Assembly (NCBI RefSeq): GCF_022581195.2
Contig: NC_061472.1
Location: forward strand, 5,828,001-5,892,000
Direction: 5' to 3'
Length of the DNA stretch: 64,000 nt
Source: Helicoverpa zea
Lineage: Eukaryota; Arthropoda; Insecta; Lepidoptera; Noctuidae
A model generated the notes under the pieces. That model did no database searches. It was not told the DNA's origin and saw nothing but the letters and a program-made list of their open reading frames with translations. The translations under genes were made by a program, and so were the position numbers. This document shows positions 33,407-45,910 of the stretch, in pieces (position 1 is the stretch's first letter; each line of letters opens with the position of its first letter).

Positions 33407-36400
33407 TGAGAACAGTATCGTACATTTACTAGAATAAATATAGTTTCGTATGCAATAAACACTCAAATGATCACACCATAAACACGAATAATCCAATTAC
33501 TATTCCAATTCGTAACATAATTAAGTTCAATCAAATCCAAAATCAGTCACACCTCAATAATCAAGAAAAAAGGACACAATGAACTCACAAATAGCTATTA
33601 ACATAAATGCCCAAATCTAATACATTGTCGTATAAAAAAAAACATGGGCAAATGTGTCCTATCTCCCCTAATTTGGGGCGCGAATATGCCCTAGGGTGTT
33701 ACAATGGGCCAATATCAAATTGGCAACATTCATTCGTAATTGCATTTTATTACAAATATTGTGCCCTCAGGCTCAGTCCTTGGTTCCTGCTGGCAAGCTG
33801 ACCAGGGAAATTGCCCAATATTTTAGTTTTCGAAGGGAGAGCACAATGTGTTTTTGGAATTATGGCCTGTCAAACGTCTAGGGTATGGATTATTGTGTTC
33901 CCGTCCATTTGGGCGAAAAGATTCGTTTTGTTGATTGTTAATCTTTTGTGTAGTACTTCTATGTGCCTTAAGTGGCTTTTATAGTTGTTCATAACTGTGA
34001 ATAACATCCGGTAGGCCATTCATATTCCTAGTTATAACAGATTGTCGGTCTTAAAAGATGGCCAGATGAGGTTTCTGATGAATGACCATAATTACCGTCT
34101 TGCATGAATTGATGTATATTTTCTTAACTCTAGGGTTAAACACCTAGGGCGCACATATCTAACATACATGTAGGTATCTCGAATATACTCATAAAGGGGT
34201 ACTAAAGATGTGTACATTTACCAGATGACGAAAATTCTTGAAATACTCCTCAAGACCTTCACACGAACATACCTGAAATAAACAGAATAAGTATCAATAT
34301 TGTACATTTATACATATTATAGAAACAAGTGTTGGAATGTTTTTTTAATGTATCCGCCGCAAGGTCAATGAACTCGATGGCAAACGAAAAACAGATCTGG
34401 ACCAATGATCGGAGGCAGAGTTTAAATATGTAGATTTATTCTTTGCCTCATAATTCATTCACATGTATATTTAAGCCTAAGTGTCAATGATATGTTGCTG
34501 AAGTGTGCTATCCATACAAACTAGTATTATTGCTTCTTAAACACACTGATCCTATTGAAAATTGCGGAATTTCAGTGAAAGAATTGCACAAAGTACAGAT
34601 TATAACTATTGAATTATTTTTACCATAGATATAAAGGAAAATTTTAGCATATAGGTACATGGTTCTCCAAATTAACCGAGATAAAAAGAATGTCCAAAAT
34701 AGCACCCTCTATATCATTTTGATTAGAGAAATTAACGCCACAACTGAGTTACAAACAAAATAAAGATCCATTTTCCAATACATTGGTTCCCAATTGTTTC
34801 AATAACGCTTAATCTAGCCCAATTTGGCAGCAACCAGCCTTCACCGAATATCGAACTCCAATTTTTACAATAACAGGAAATATCAACTAGTTTTAATGTC
34901 ATAATATTTCCTCGAAGATATATTTTCGAGGCTTGTTCTATTACATTAGCCCGAAGCTACATATTAAGGTGAACTTCCTTAAGATACAAATAGAAAATCA
35001 GATTTGAGCGTCGTGTACACGATACAGACGGAATATGTATGACTAATAAGCGAGGTACAAACTCCTTGGAGTTAGATACATAAACTGTGTGTAATTGGCT
35101 TAAATATTGTAATACCAATTCGTGTTCCGTACAAGATGGGGAAGTTACATAGGTGTATGTGAAGTGGTGACTTACGAGTTGTGCTGTATCGGAGGATTTG
35201 TACGGAGTAATGTATATTAACAGGTATTAGATTTGCGAAAGTGGACTTGTCAGTTTGCCTGTTCATTTGTACAGGTTTATCGCTGAATACATCTGAAGAT
35301 AATGTTTCGTACGGAGATTGATAAAAATCAGGCAAAGATTTTTAGTTCGGGTGTATGAATTTATATTTGGTTTGCAAGAGAAACTACGAGAACAGTATTT
35401 AAATAAAGCTTATAAAAATAGGAACACAAATGGAATGGATTTCGATTTGGAAGTCATTTGAAATCTAAGATTTATGGAGAACTTGGAACAACACAGACGA
35501 TAAAGTAATTTCAAGACGCCCTTGAAGTGTAAAACCGATTAAAAGTAGGGTTAACGCCAACTTTGTGTTTTTGATAACTTTAAGTTTCCTAATAACCACG
35601 TCGACCAATCTATCGGCCTACAAAGTTTTTCAAGTACTTAGGAAAAGCTCTTTTAAACGAACAAACTTAACTATCCAAAAAAAATATTATTCATACCAGA
35701 ATAAAGAAAAAATATTTCGCGAATTTATATACGAAAATGTATTTATTAGCTTGTAAATTTTCTTTTCAACAAGTCTAAAAGATATCGCTACGGAGGCGTT
35801 GAAGCAAAGTTTGCAAGTTTTTACAAAGTTATCCGATACAACGCTTACGAAAAAATATATTGAAAAAGTGATTATTCGAGTTTGATATGAGAATAAAGAT
35901 ATCCACGTGTAAAAGTTTAAGTGATATACAGCTATATACATAATAATATGTAAATACATGTAGATTTTTCTTTAGACAGTTACCCGTCAACGAAAAAATC
36001 GCGACTATACTTTATATTTAGGTAAAATAAGGAAGAAACAGAGCGAAGACTGAAATTATATTCAAAGAAAACAATTGAATGTGTCAAAACACCATGGACC
36101 ACGGAAAAAATATAATCAGCCACACAATGCCATCGACCTACATGCCAAAAAGTGTTAAGATAATTTTGAAAAATAAAACTTGGAGTACTGCCAGCAACTT
36201 CTAGAGCATAAAAGAAACAGTACCTACTTATTTTTTAACCTGCAACTTGACTGCCAAAAAACGTATACATCTCGGCCAGGCCTTTTATTGCCTCACTAAT
36301 TCACCAAGTTTGTTTCTTACACATTAATTTTCGGAAACGCTAAGTGCTATTCGGAAAGTTCTCCGAACTGTTTGAAAGATTCTTTTCCATTAACCTAGAA

Positions 36401-39400
36401 TTCGAAATGATTAATCAATTGGTATTTCCTTAATTTAGAGTAGCCTTAGAGTTTACCTCTTCTGTGGGAGCTGGGGGATTGTTTGAAAGAGTTACCGCGG
36501 CCATGGTATACAAAGGACTCCAAAAGGCACAAGGCACAAGCCACTGGATTTTATACATAAGGCTGAACTTGGTATACTTTAAAATTGACAAATCTCCTTT
36601 TACACTAAAATTTTAAGAGGACCAATTTCACAAGGTTTTTCAACGGCCATTTCTCTCTCAGGACTCCAATTAACGAAGCACTGCAAGTAAATTAAACAGT
36701 TTAGCGGTATATGCTGAATGTTTGCAAATGTATAGCGATGTATCGGCTGAAGCGACGAAAAGGCGTAAATAAACATTTACATATGTCGATCGACAAGTCA
36801 AACGTTTGAGTTGAGTTTATTAGGAAGGCACGTGTTGCTAGGTTTAATATCCAAATATACGTAAACTGGAGTAAGAGGAATTTTGTTATATTACAACCCT
36901 AATCACCTACTACTACAACCATATTATAAATCAGTCCTCCGAAGTGCCTGTCTGTCAAAACTGCTGCATCAATTTTCATGCTCTTTTCAATAAAATAGTG
37001 ATCTTTAAGGGGTTGCTTTTAAAGCACATTTCACACAATCATCAATCCAAAAGCCACGTTTAAACGAAAACTTGTATCGTAAGCACTTTAATTCCAAAAT
37101 CACCTCATGACCAAGCATTTTCGTGTCTCCAAAGCAATCCTGCAAATTTTCGATTTGAACCAACAAAACAGCGTTCTCAAGAGCTTCCTAGAAACCTAGA
37201 GGGTCATTAACAAACACAGCTTTCAAAAGTTTGCATTATAGCAAAAGCTTGTGGATCGTCGAAACAAAATTCTATTTTCTATTTGTGCTCCCGATGTTTC
37301 GATAGCTCCGTTTTGTTTTTGTTCTGCACTGATTGGCAACAATCCGTTGTGTAACGGTAACTTCAAGACAATAAAACGTCTCCTGTACCACAACTTGATA
37401 TCTCTCGGGTATATTGTTCAGTTCTCGAAATTGAGTCAGGTATGAAATATTATACGTCTATGGAGCTGTTTGATGTACGGTATGTTAACGTTTATGTTTG
37501 GATATGCATAATAAGCTGTTAAGCACATAGTTATATAATCTAAGGAACTTCGTTATCTTTGAGTGTGAGCTTTGAAGTTAGTACGAACTTCTTTTAAGAG
37601 ATATTGACTTTGACGTTCAGTAAGTAGAGAGAATTTTCATTTTTGCTGACAACCAACCAATATTCCTTTGAACAACCACAATACGGTCCAACAACAATAT
37701 GATCACACTTATCGAACCCATTTAAATTCAGAACCTAAAAGAAAAACTAACACATGATTACACAACAGCTATTCGTTCAGAATTCATTGAAAGAAAAGTA
37801 GTAAAACCTACCTGGGAAAACCTTTTTAAATATAGAGTTTCGAATCTAGTAGTCTCAAAAGACAAGGCTCCCGACCTTTATTGCATTGCAATTTTGAAAA
37901 TGGAACTGCTTGGGATCTCTGGGGACTGGCGGGGTCTGCTCGACCACTCCCTACTGATTGTTAGAGACCAGGTTATGACACTGTTAACCCGATTTCCGAA
38001 GGCTACTGTCCACTATCCTTAAGGATATAACCGAATTAGAGAGCACGATTTCAAAAGCAACAAAAATATACAAGTAAAAACACATTAAGGATTTGTCATA
38101 AGCTTAAGTAACTATCACAGGTGTCACTTAGTGGTTATAAAAGCCCAAAGACACATGTGACACAAATAAAGGCTGCTACCTGACAACAAACCAACACATG
38201 ACAATTCTAATATTCTGGTTGACAAGTAAATCTGAAAGTTAGACCACCTAAGGAGTCGGCACGTATTATATTTCCAAGGCTGTTCTGTTTTTATAAAAAC
38301 CTACATGTTGACGGATTTGATCCATTTCTTTGCGTAAATTACTAAACCGTTCAAAATGCTAATGTGTACACAAATTATTCCGTTCCTATCAGTATAGTTG
38401 AAAACGACTGTCATCTTTTTTGTTTATTTAAGATTTTGGGTTACCTAAGTACACAGACAATTTTACGAAAACAAATTGCAAGATTTAGGTACACCTACAT
38501 ATTTATGAAAGCTTTGTAGATATTAGCCATTAAAATTATAAAGACATCCCACAACATTGTCGACAGTCCATTTACCTTCAGCTCTTAAATTCCTGCTTAA
38601 GCATTCCTCTCGAAACGAGATGAAAATGAGGAAGAATAACATAATATATTCCCATTTGATGTACATTGTTGACAGGCACTTAAAAGATTAAGCGCTGAGT
38701 AAAATCGTCAAACATTTTTGAACGGTTTTTGCGAAATTTCTTTGGATAAAGATTATTTTTTATTCATGCTCCTCAGCTTCACTGGATTTGTCGTTCTTGG
38801 GATAATCCTTTTAATGTTCTGAACTTCCGTAAACAATTCGAACTTGTTAACTGACTTATTTAATCACTACAGGGCAATGAATCTGGTATAAGAGGGTTAT
38901 TGGTTTTTAAGACAACAGGTTTGTTTAGTACGCTTGTACTTTTAAATAGCAGAAGATCCACTCTTTAAAGAAAACTAGAACATAAAAATGTTCATACTTA
39001 AGTGAAAACTCTTTTTATACACAGTTGAAAATTCACGTATGATATTGTAAAGAAAATCGCATTTAGCACAAACTCCATTGAGCCATTCCTCACAGCTGTA
39101 TTAAAGACTGCAATTTTCACTTGACATGCTGCGGTCGCATTTTCACTACATGATTTTTACCACCCACAGTCACGAATGCTTTAGTGTAAGAACTATAAAC
39201 CAGTTTATGAAGACCCCTCGACTCTTCTACGTCCTCATTTAAAACCACTAACATACGAGGTCAAGGAATAAGGTCGCTCTAGTCATGTCACGACATACCG
39301 ATAAATATGTCATATTGGATCCCCATCAAATCTCTCGATATGATCAGTTTGAACTTTTAAAATGTTAGCCATATTTTATCTAGCCAACGCGAACTTGGAT

Positions 39401-42400
39401 TTGATTCATGATCAGAATTTTACGGACTAAAATCTAGATTTTTCTTTGAAGATAGTTCAAATCGGAGAATTATTAGATGTCAGCACAAAAAGCGAAGTTG
39501 TGAAGTTCCTTTTCCTATTTCAAGTGAACTAGAAATGTGTCACATACAATGTCGCTAATTGGCTGAGCGTGTAGTTACTTGTGTAGATACTTTTTACAGT
39601 AACTATTTACTTACTCATACAGTTATATTGTACAGTGTCAATTTTCTGAAAGGACGAACAGACACGTGTAACCTTAATCTTGGTGTAGGGACCTACGGCA
39701 CAAACAATATTACCGACCTCCCATTACTTAAATATACTTATAAGTTGTCAAGCAATTATAGGTCAAGCTTTATAGGTTATTATGGGTCTCTTAGTTACTT
39801 TTCTATCAAAGGACCTTATTATAAAACCTGACTCTCACAAAGATGACATCCTACATTGCAGTATTCGATTATTCCATTCCGTTTCCCTAGCGCGAGATTA
39901 CGTAAGCAGTTTTAATGAGCACAATATTTTCTTTGAAACACTCAAAAGAATGCTAAGTGACTGTTTATATTCACGGCAATTTTCTCCGTACAGTCTACGT
40001 TGTTTCATTACTGCTATAAGACACCAATTTGCCCGTTCTAAACAGACACTAGACACTCGAACAACTTTTGTTTTGTATGGAGTTTATTCAGAATCGTTGA
40101 AAGTTGGCCGGTTTCGGGGCGTCGACGTCCAGTCGGGACACTAGAGTTTTATTTGTCACTTCACTTACGTTTCCATCGTAAACAAAAGTAGTAAAGTGTA
40201 ACTTTGTGTTCCTGTTGTTGGGTTTGACGACTGTCTGACATTTTTGAAGAAAAAGTGTCAGTTGGTTACAAGCAGAGCCAAGTTAGAACTGTAAAAATAG
40301 TTTTAGTTTTTGAATTAGCTTGCTTCATTAATGTCATCATGATTGTTTATAAGTAATGAAAGGATGACTGGATAAGTTCATTTCTATATAAGGCACCTCG
40401 TTTAGTAACTTAAATAAGACCAAAAATCATTTAAATGTATCCAGACTATGGGCCGTTAATGAGATATTCATGATCGAAGAACCTTATGGTATTTATTCTA
40501 TTCAACAAAAATACATGCGACTTCTTGATAAAAGGCCTCTATTTAACGTGAACAATGCTAATTTCTATATTCATTTCTTCTAAAATAAATTCATATTCAA
40601 CATGCGTTTAATATGAGAATAAACTTCACACCCGCCTGTATAATTTAAGCTAATTTCAGAGGCCACTTGTAAAAGAGAACTGTGTAAGTACATTTTTAGT
40701 GTTATGACGTCATAAAACGTTAGGACGTAGATAAGTCGGTATGAAGTAATTAACATAACTCAGTACACTACTTCTAATGAGTATTTCATATGCTGCGTAC
40801 ATCCTAGTCACGAATGAGAAACTTTTATTCCAACTGTACCTTTAAACACCACAGTTTTTATAAAGCGCACGTATCTAAGGCGGTAGGTAAAGATTAGAAA
40901 AATATTTATTTCCCAAAATGAAAAATATAAGCCTGACAACGGCTAATTCTTAAAGAAAGATGAATTCATTAATCACGCGCAACATAATCCGCATAAAATC
41001 TAAGATTAATGAGTATAACTAATGTACGTGGGAACATTGAAAAAGTCGAGAAAGCATAATTACGTGGCGACAGGTAAAAAAGCTAACGATAAGGACAGTT
41101 GATGACTTAAGTACGTGTGTTCGGAAGAAATTGAGGGTTGGCACGCATTATGAGACTTTAATAGCCTCCATACCAGTAGATAAGGCTCATTTAAAAAGAA
41201 ACACAATTATCTTCCAAGCGAAAGTATCCATGCAAGCGATCATGACAAAAAACAGATAATAAGCAAGATGACAAAAGTTAATAAAAGAAAGGTACTTATC
41301 ATGACAAAAAATGCTTTCGAGCCTCACAAAAGAACTGAGACTAATTCAAATAACAAACAAGGAACAACAGAAGCCATTACAGCAAACTTCGAAAGGTTTA
41401 AAGTAAGGCTAGTACAACAAAAGTTACATAAAAAACAGATTGTATGTTTTGGAAAACGTCACAGCTATCGAACCTCACTTGAATGCTAAAGGGTCGAGCT
41501 CAAGGGCTGTCATTATCAAGACCTTCCAGTAAAAATCTCTTAGCGACGAGTTTTTCTCAACAATTTATCTGCCACCCGGTAGGAAAGCGAAATCCCTTTC
41601 TGAACCTTACAAATCCACGCTCTCCCGCCGGCTTTGTCAAAACACGAACATCTTAGCCAAAACAAATGAAACGATGTATTTTTGTACGAATGTAAGAGAC
41701 AGCACAAATGTACATTTGTAGGATTTCCTGAGACATGACAGCAGGAAAGCATTCATTGATATTTTAATTTGAAAATGCCATTCAAAGCCGAACAAACGAA
41801 GAAATATCGCTCGGGCATATTGACGTATTTTTGAGCAAAAGCAGCTCGCTTGGATGTCGATGATATTCGTGAGGGCCAATCGTCCACATTGGAGCGGTAA
41901 AGGAAAAAATAATAACAGCAATTCACTCCGCTTTTTCTGGACAGATGAGCAAATTTTGTCTGATGAATAGACGTACTTGTAACATAAAAGGCTCTTCAAT
42001 AACGTTGGTGCTCATCAAGTAAATGTAAGTATGGGACACTGGTGGCGTTACTTAAGAAATTAATATTTGGGCGAGTGACACGCGCTCGCCGCTGCCAGAC
42101 AGCCGTCAATCCTGCCTCGACCGACAGCCACACACCAATGAAATATTGTTTTTACACACTTTCCCACTGAAATATGTAACAGTTTCCCCGACTCGTGTAT
42201 TTTGATTGACCATTTATTTGCATTCGGTACTGAATACCAATTGCGTAGTAAAATTTCAACGTGGAAACTGCAGCGGAATGTTAAAAAGTTCTTTACGGAT
42301 GCAGATATGAATAAATAATGTTTATAGTTAACAATTACAAGAGTAATTTCTTTGTACACTCTCGACAAGTCAGTCATTAGGTCGGCGGCGTACATTTAAT

Positions 42401-43136
42401 TTGAATATTCTTGCAATACTTATGTTAATGTTTGCATAATTTGCGAAAGTGCAAAACATTTGTATTTTGAAATACGTCAGTTAGGAACAAGGAATAGGTC
42501 TTATGATGATTAATGACCTTAACAGCACTTGCCAAAAGAAAACAACATCGAAATGCCAGCCAGAAATAGGTAAAAATGTAGTTCTAACCTCAATATCATA
42601 ATAACTTAAGCTACTATTACATTCCAACAACAGGCTAACAATATTAGTCCACAAATTATAGACTAGCGGTTGGCCAAACATCCTCCTTTTTCAACAACCC
42701 ACTATGACGGCTAAGATGATTTATAAGGGACTACGAAAATTGATTGGACGCTGCCGTAAACCGAAATATGTCTGAGAAAACAAAGGACGGTCTGTCTACT
42801 TCACTATATATCTACAATAGATGACGTCATTCCTACTCATTATTATTTGAACCAGTTTATCAAGAACCTAGTTTCGGTGTTTGCAGTCGAAATTGTTTGA
42901 TAATAATGTTATTTTGTACGCTAATGACATGTAGAGGTGAACTTTGATGTCTTTGAGCTAATTATATTATTAGTCCTGTGATGTGGTAAGAGGAGTGCTC
43001 TTACTGAGGACTCCAACTAAGTATCTTAAATCAGGTCATATGTCTGACACCTCCATTATAACTTCGGTTGACACACTTTTCTAAAATATGTTAGTAATAT
43101 ATTGGTAATTCATCATTTTATTTTACGGGCTAAAAT
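33407..43136. other. Unassigned, no supported gene
   Basis: Nearly 10 kb without a recognised element. The longest frame, 39782-40144 (120 residues, +), overlaps another frame and has no known domain. CRE palindromes lie at 40705 and 42822. A GC-richer patch lies at 42060-42130. No tRNA or rRNA was seen. Confidence 0.35.
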
Positions 43137-43321
43137 ATCTATAATATAAAAATGAATCGCAAAATGTGTTGGTAAGCGCATAACTCAACAACGCCTGGAC
43201 CAATTTGGCTAATTCTTTTTTTGTTGTGTTTGTTATTGTCAGGAGAAGGTTCTTATGAAAAAAAAAATAGGGTAAAGTAGAGAAGTCAGTTGACGGGAAC
43301 GAAGCCGCGGGCAAAAGCTAG
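43137..43321 (+). mobile_element. Helitron-like repeat
   Basis: Begins near TATAATATAAAAATGAATCG, passes through GGACCAATTTGGCTAATTCT and ends in GCGGGCAAAAGCTAG, followed by T. The CTAG end between A-rich and T is Helitron-like. The order of these blocks is familiar from insect repeats (recalled). No replication-initiator or helicase gene. Confidence 0.55.
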
Positions 43322-43687
43322 TAGACAATATTATTAGCTCACAGCTAAACAAAACCCAATCCCTATCAAAACTTCTCCAGCTTTCGAAATACGTGTTCCA
43401 TAAAAATAAGAACCGTTTACGCATACGAAGAGGTGAGCTTAAATAAATAACACTAGTTTACAAAATCAAACTTTTTGCCTGTTGCCGTGGATTTAATGGC
43501 TGGTAACATTCACTTATGTTTAGTTTTTATTAATTACACCCGCAAAAATTTTTTTGTAGCTCGACTTTACTTGTTATTGACTTTCTCTTTTCTGAACCTT
43601 TTTCAGTCGCTAAAGTACGTATTTTATTGTAATTATACAAATATGTGAAGTTTTTACAACACGAGTAGTTCAAGGAGGCGTTGTTTG

Positions 43688-44396
43688 AACAATCCAAACC
43701 ATGTTTGTTACTTATGTGGAGAATATGTGTTTGAGAAGAGTAGAAATGTCATCAGAGACGCTTAAAAATACTTATTTTTTATATTTTGGAATGTTGTTAG
43801 ATAAAAATGAAAAATCTTGGGCTCCTGATTGTGTTTGTAAATCGTGCGTTGAATAATTAAGATTATGGAAAAGTGGTAAAAGAAGTACTTTTAAACTTAA
43901 AACACCAACTATTTGGAAAGAATCGAAAAATCATCTCGAAGACTCTTACTTTTGTAGCGTGAACATAAACAGCTTAAACACCAAAAATCGAGCTAAATGG
44001 CAAAACCGAAGTAGTACATGTGTTCAGCGTCCAGTGCAGCATTCACCTGAACTTTCAGAGAATAAAAATTATATTGAATTTTGAAAAAATATAATGAAAA
44101 TTATGTTGATCTTGTCGAAGAACTGCTTTTACAATTAAGAGATATGGGATGCAATTTCAGCATAAACTCACTTCGTCTTCAGTCATCTGGACAGATTTCC
44201 GGAAAATTTAGGAGATATGAGCGAAGAGCAGGGAGAACGTATGCATCAAGATTAACGTGTCATGGAAGAACGTTATCAGGGTTTCTGGGACGTAAATATT
44301 ATGTCTGACTATTGCTGGTCTCTGATACGCCATTTCCCAAAGTCTACACATAAGAGAAGAGCTTTAAAGCCAAGTTTTTTGGAACTTAACAATTAA
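43688..44396 (+). pseudogene. Decayed transposon-associated gene, family of unknown class
   Basis: Two conserved parts are visible. The first (43688 to about 44050) reads NNPNHVCYLCGEYVFEKSRN, a stop, then a frame with LDKNEKSWAPDCVCKSCVE and EDSYFC, that is, paired CxxC-type cysteines. The second (44099-44396) reads NYVDLVEELLLQLRDMGCN, shifts frame, then gives HFVFSHLDRFPENLGDMSEE and QGERMHQ, shifts again to VMEERYQGFWDVNIMSDYCW and ends ...FLELNN stop. I recall this order from a large multi-copy arthropod protein family spread by mobile DNA, but not its transposon class. The long middle is missing, and stops and at least two frameshifts break the rest. Confidence 0.6.
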
Positions 44397-44580
44397 TATA
44401 ATTTTTAAACAAATATTCTTTAAGGTAAATACACGTTTTTTCTCTTTAAACCGCACTTAGCTGAATCTCAAAAACTAGAGCTGATAAAAAAAAACTACTA
44501 ATAGTTTTAAATATGGTTAAATATGAGTAGTCAACAACAGCTTAAAAAATCCCGGCAACAAATGTACTGTAAACTAGTGT

Positions 44581-44973
44581 AATAGTTTAAAAAAAACTAA
44601 AAAACACGCTTTTTATAGAAAACCGAACTAAAAAATAGAAAATAAATTTAAATTAAGAAAATAGTGTTCAAAATTTCAATGAATATAAATTAATAATAGT
44701 GTGAATACAAAAAATATATTTAAAAAAAGCGTGGGGTGCTTTTTAAGGTATTATCGAAATGAAAATCACTCTACCCATATCTGTCAATAAAATATTTATA
44801 ACTATTGACACCATGCACCCCACGCTTTTTTTTAAATATATTTTTTGTATTCACACTATTATTAATTTATATTCATTGAAATTTTGAACACTATTTTCTT
44901 AATTTAAATTTATTTTCTATTTTTTAGTTCGGTTTTCTATAAAAAGCGTGTTTTTTAGTTTTTTTTAAACTAT
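44581..44973. repeat. Near-perfect inverted repeat, arms about 159 bp, loop 75 bp
   Basis: 44581-44739 is the reverse complement of 44815-44973 (160 bp incl. one extra A), with no substitution that I can find. The loop is 44740-44814. The arms are AT-rich and contain AACACGCTTTTTATAGAAAA and AGCGTGGGGTGC. No target duplication or element end was recognised. It may be a foldback MITE or a hairpin-RNA locus. Confidence 0.9.
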
Positions 44974-45061
44974 TATTTATTTTCTACTTTTTAGTTTTTT
45001 TGTTTAAAGCTTTTCAGTGATACGAATAGTTATCACTATCCATACAAGTGGGAAGTTCTCA

Positions 45062-45428
45062 TCAATACAAAGAATATAAGTCCAAACGAGGTATTTTACA
45101 TATTCAGTTGTCGAGTTCCCTCGACTTTCTCTGGTCTCCATCATCAGGTCAGCTCCCAACCTTCACTGTTGCAAAGGTCTTGTCAATACAAATAATTTAA
45201 GCCCAAACACGAGGTAGTTTACATATTCAGTTGTCGAGTTCCCTCGACTTTCTCTGGTCTCCATCATCAGGTCAGCTCCAAACCTTCACTGTTGCATAGG
45301 TCTTGTCAATACAAATAATTTAAGCCCAAACACGAGGTAGTTCACATATTCAGTTGTCGAGTTCCCTGGACCCTCTCTGGTCTCCATCATCAGGTCAGCT
45401 CCAAATCTTCACAGTTGAATAGTGCTTT
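45062..45428. repeat. Minisatellite, three units of about 123 bp
   Basis: Units start TCAATACAAA at 45062, 45183 and 45306 and share GTTGTCGAGTTCCCTCGACT and CTCCATCATCAGGTCAGCTC. A diverged partial unit follows at about 45475-45545 (GTTGCCCTCGATTTCTCAGG). The motif content resembles a repeat type seen across Lepidoptera (recalled), so the array probably sits inside a mobile element. Confidence 0.85.
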
Positions 45429-45910
45429 TAGGCGTACACCTGAGTGTCAAGTTTTTACCCTATGTATGCCTACAACTTTCGAAGGTTGCCCTCGATTTCT
45501 CAGGTTTCCATCATCAGATCCTGACCTGATGACTATGGGACCAACTGGCAGCTATTTCGAGTCGAACAAAAAAAGAATCACGTAAATCGGTCTATAAACC
45601 TCGGAGTAATCGATGTGTATGTGTAACCTCCTCCTTTTTGGGAAGTCGGTTAAAAATGGAATAATTTTATCAAATTAGTGTATTGTCATCGGTCCTCAAT
45701 AAATTTACAAAGTTTGAACGAAATCTGGCCGTTTAAAGTGGGTCAAAATCGCGCCCAAAGAAGTCGGTTACAAACCTACAAACATACAGGTGAAGCTAAT
45801 AAAAAGCGTGTAAAAACGTGTTATCTCAACAAAAAAATATTAAACAAAGCATTGGTAACCCAGGTTTGGTTTTGCTATTAGGAGCGAAAAAGGCAAACGC
45901 GGCTTTCCAC
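45429..45910. other. Probable 3' end of an interspersed repeat
   Basis: CCTCCTCCTTTTTGGGAAGT near 45630 and AAAGTGGGTCAAAATCGCGC near 45737, each followed by A-rich or K-rich-codon sequence, look like the ends of interspersed repeats. The class is not determined, and the frame at 45678-45881 follows the repeat. Confidence 0.4.

Noticed and set aside
39782..40144. 120-residue open frame as a gene
   Set aside because: Overlaps another frame on the same strand and shows no recognisable domain.
42060..42395. 111-residue frame over a GC-richer patch as a coding exon
   Set aside because: No domain and no credible splice sites at its ends.
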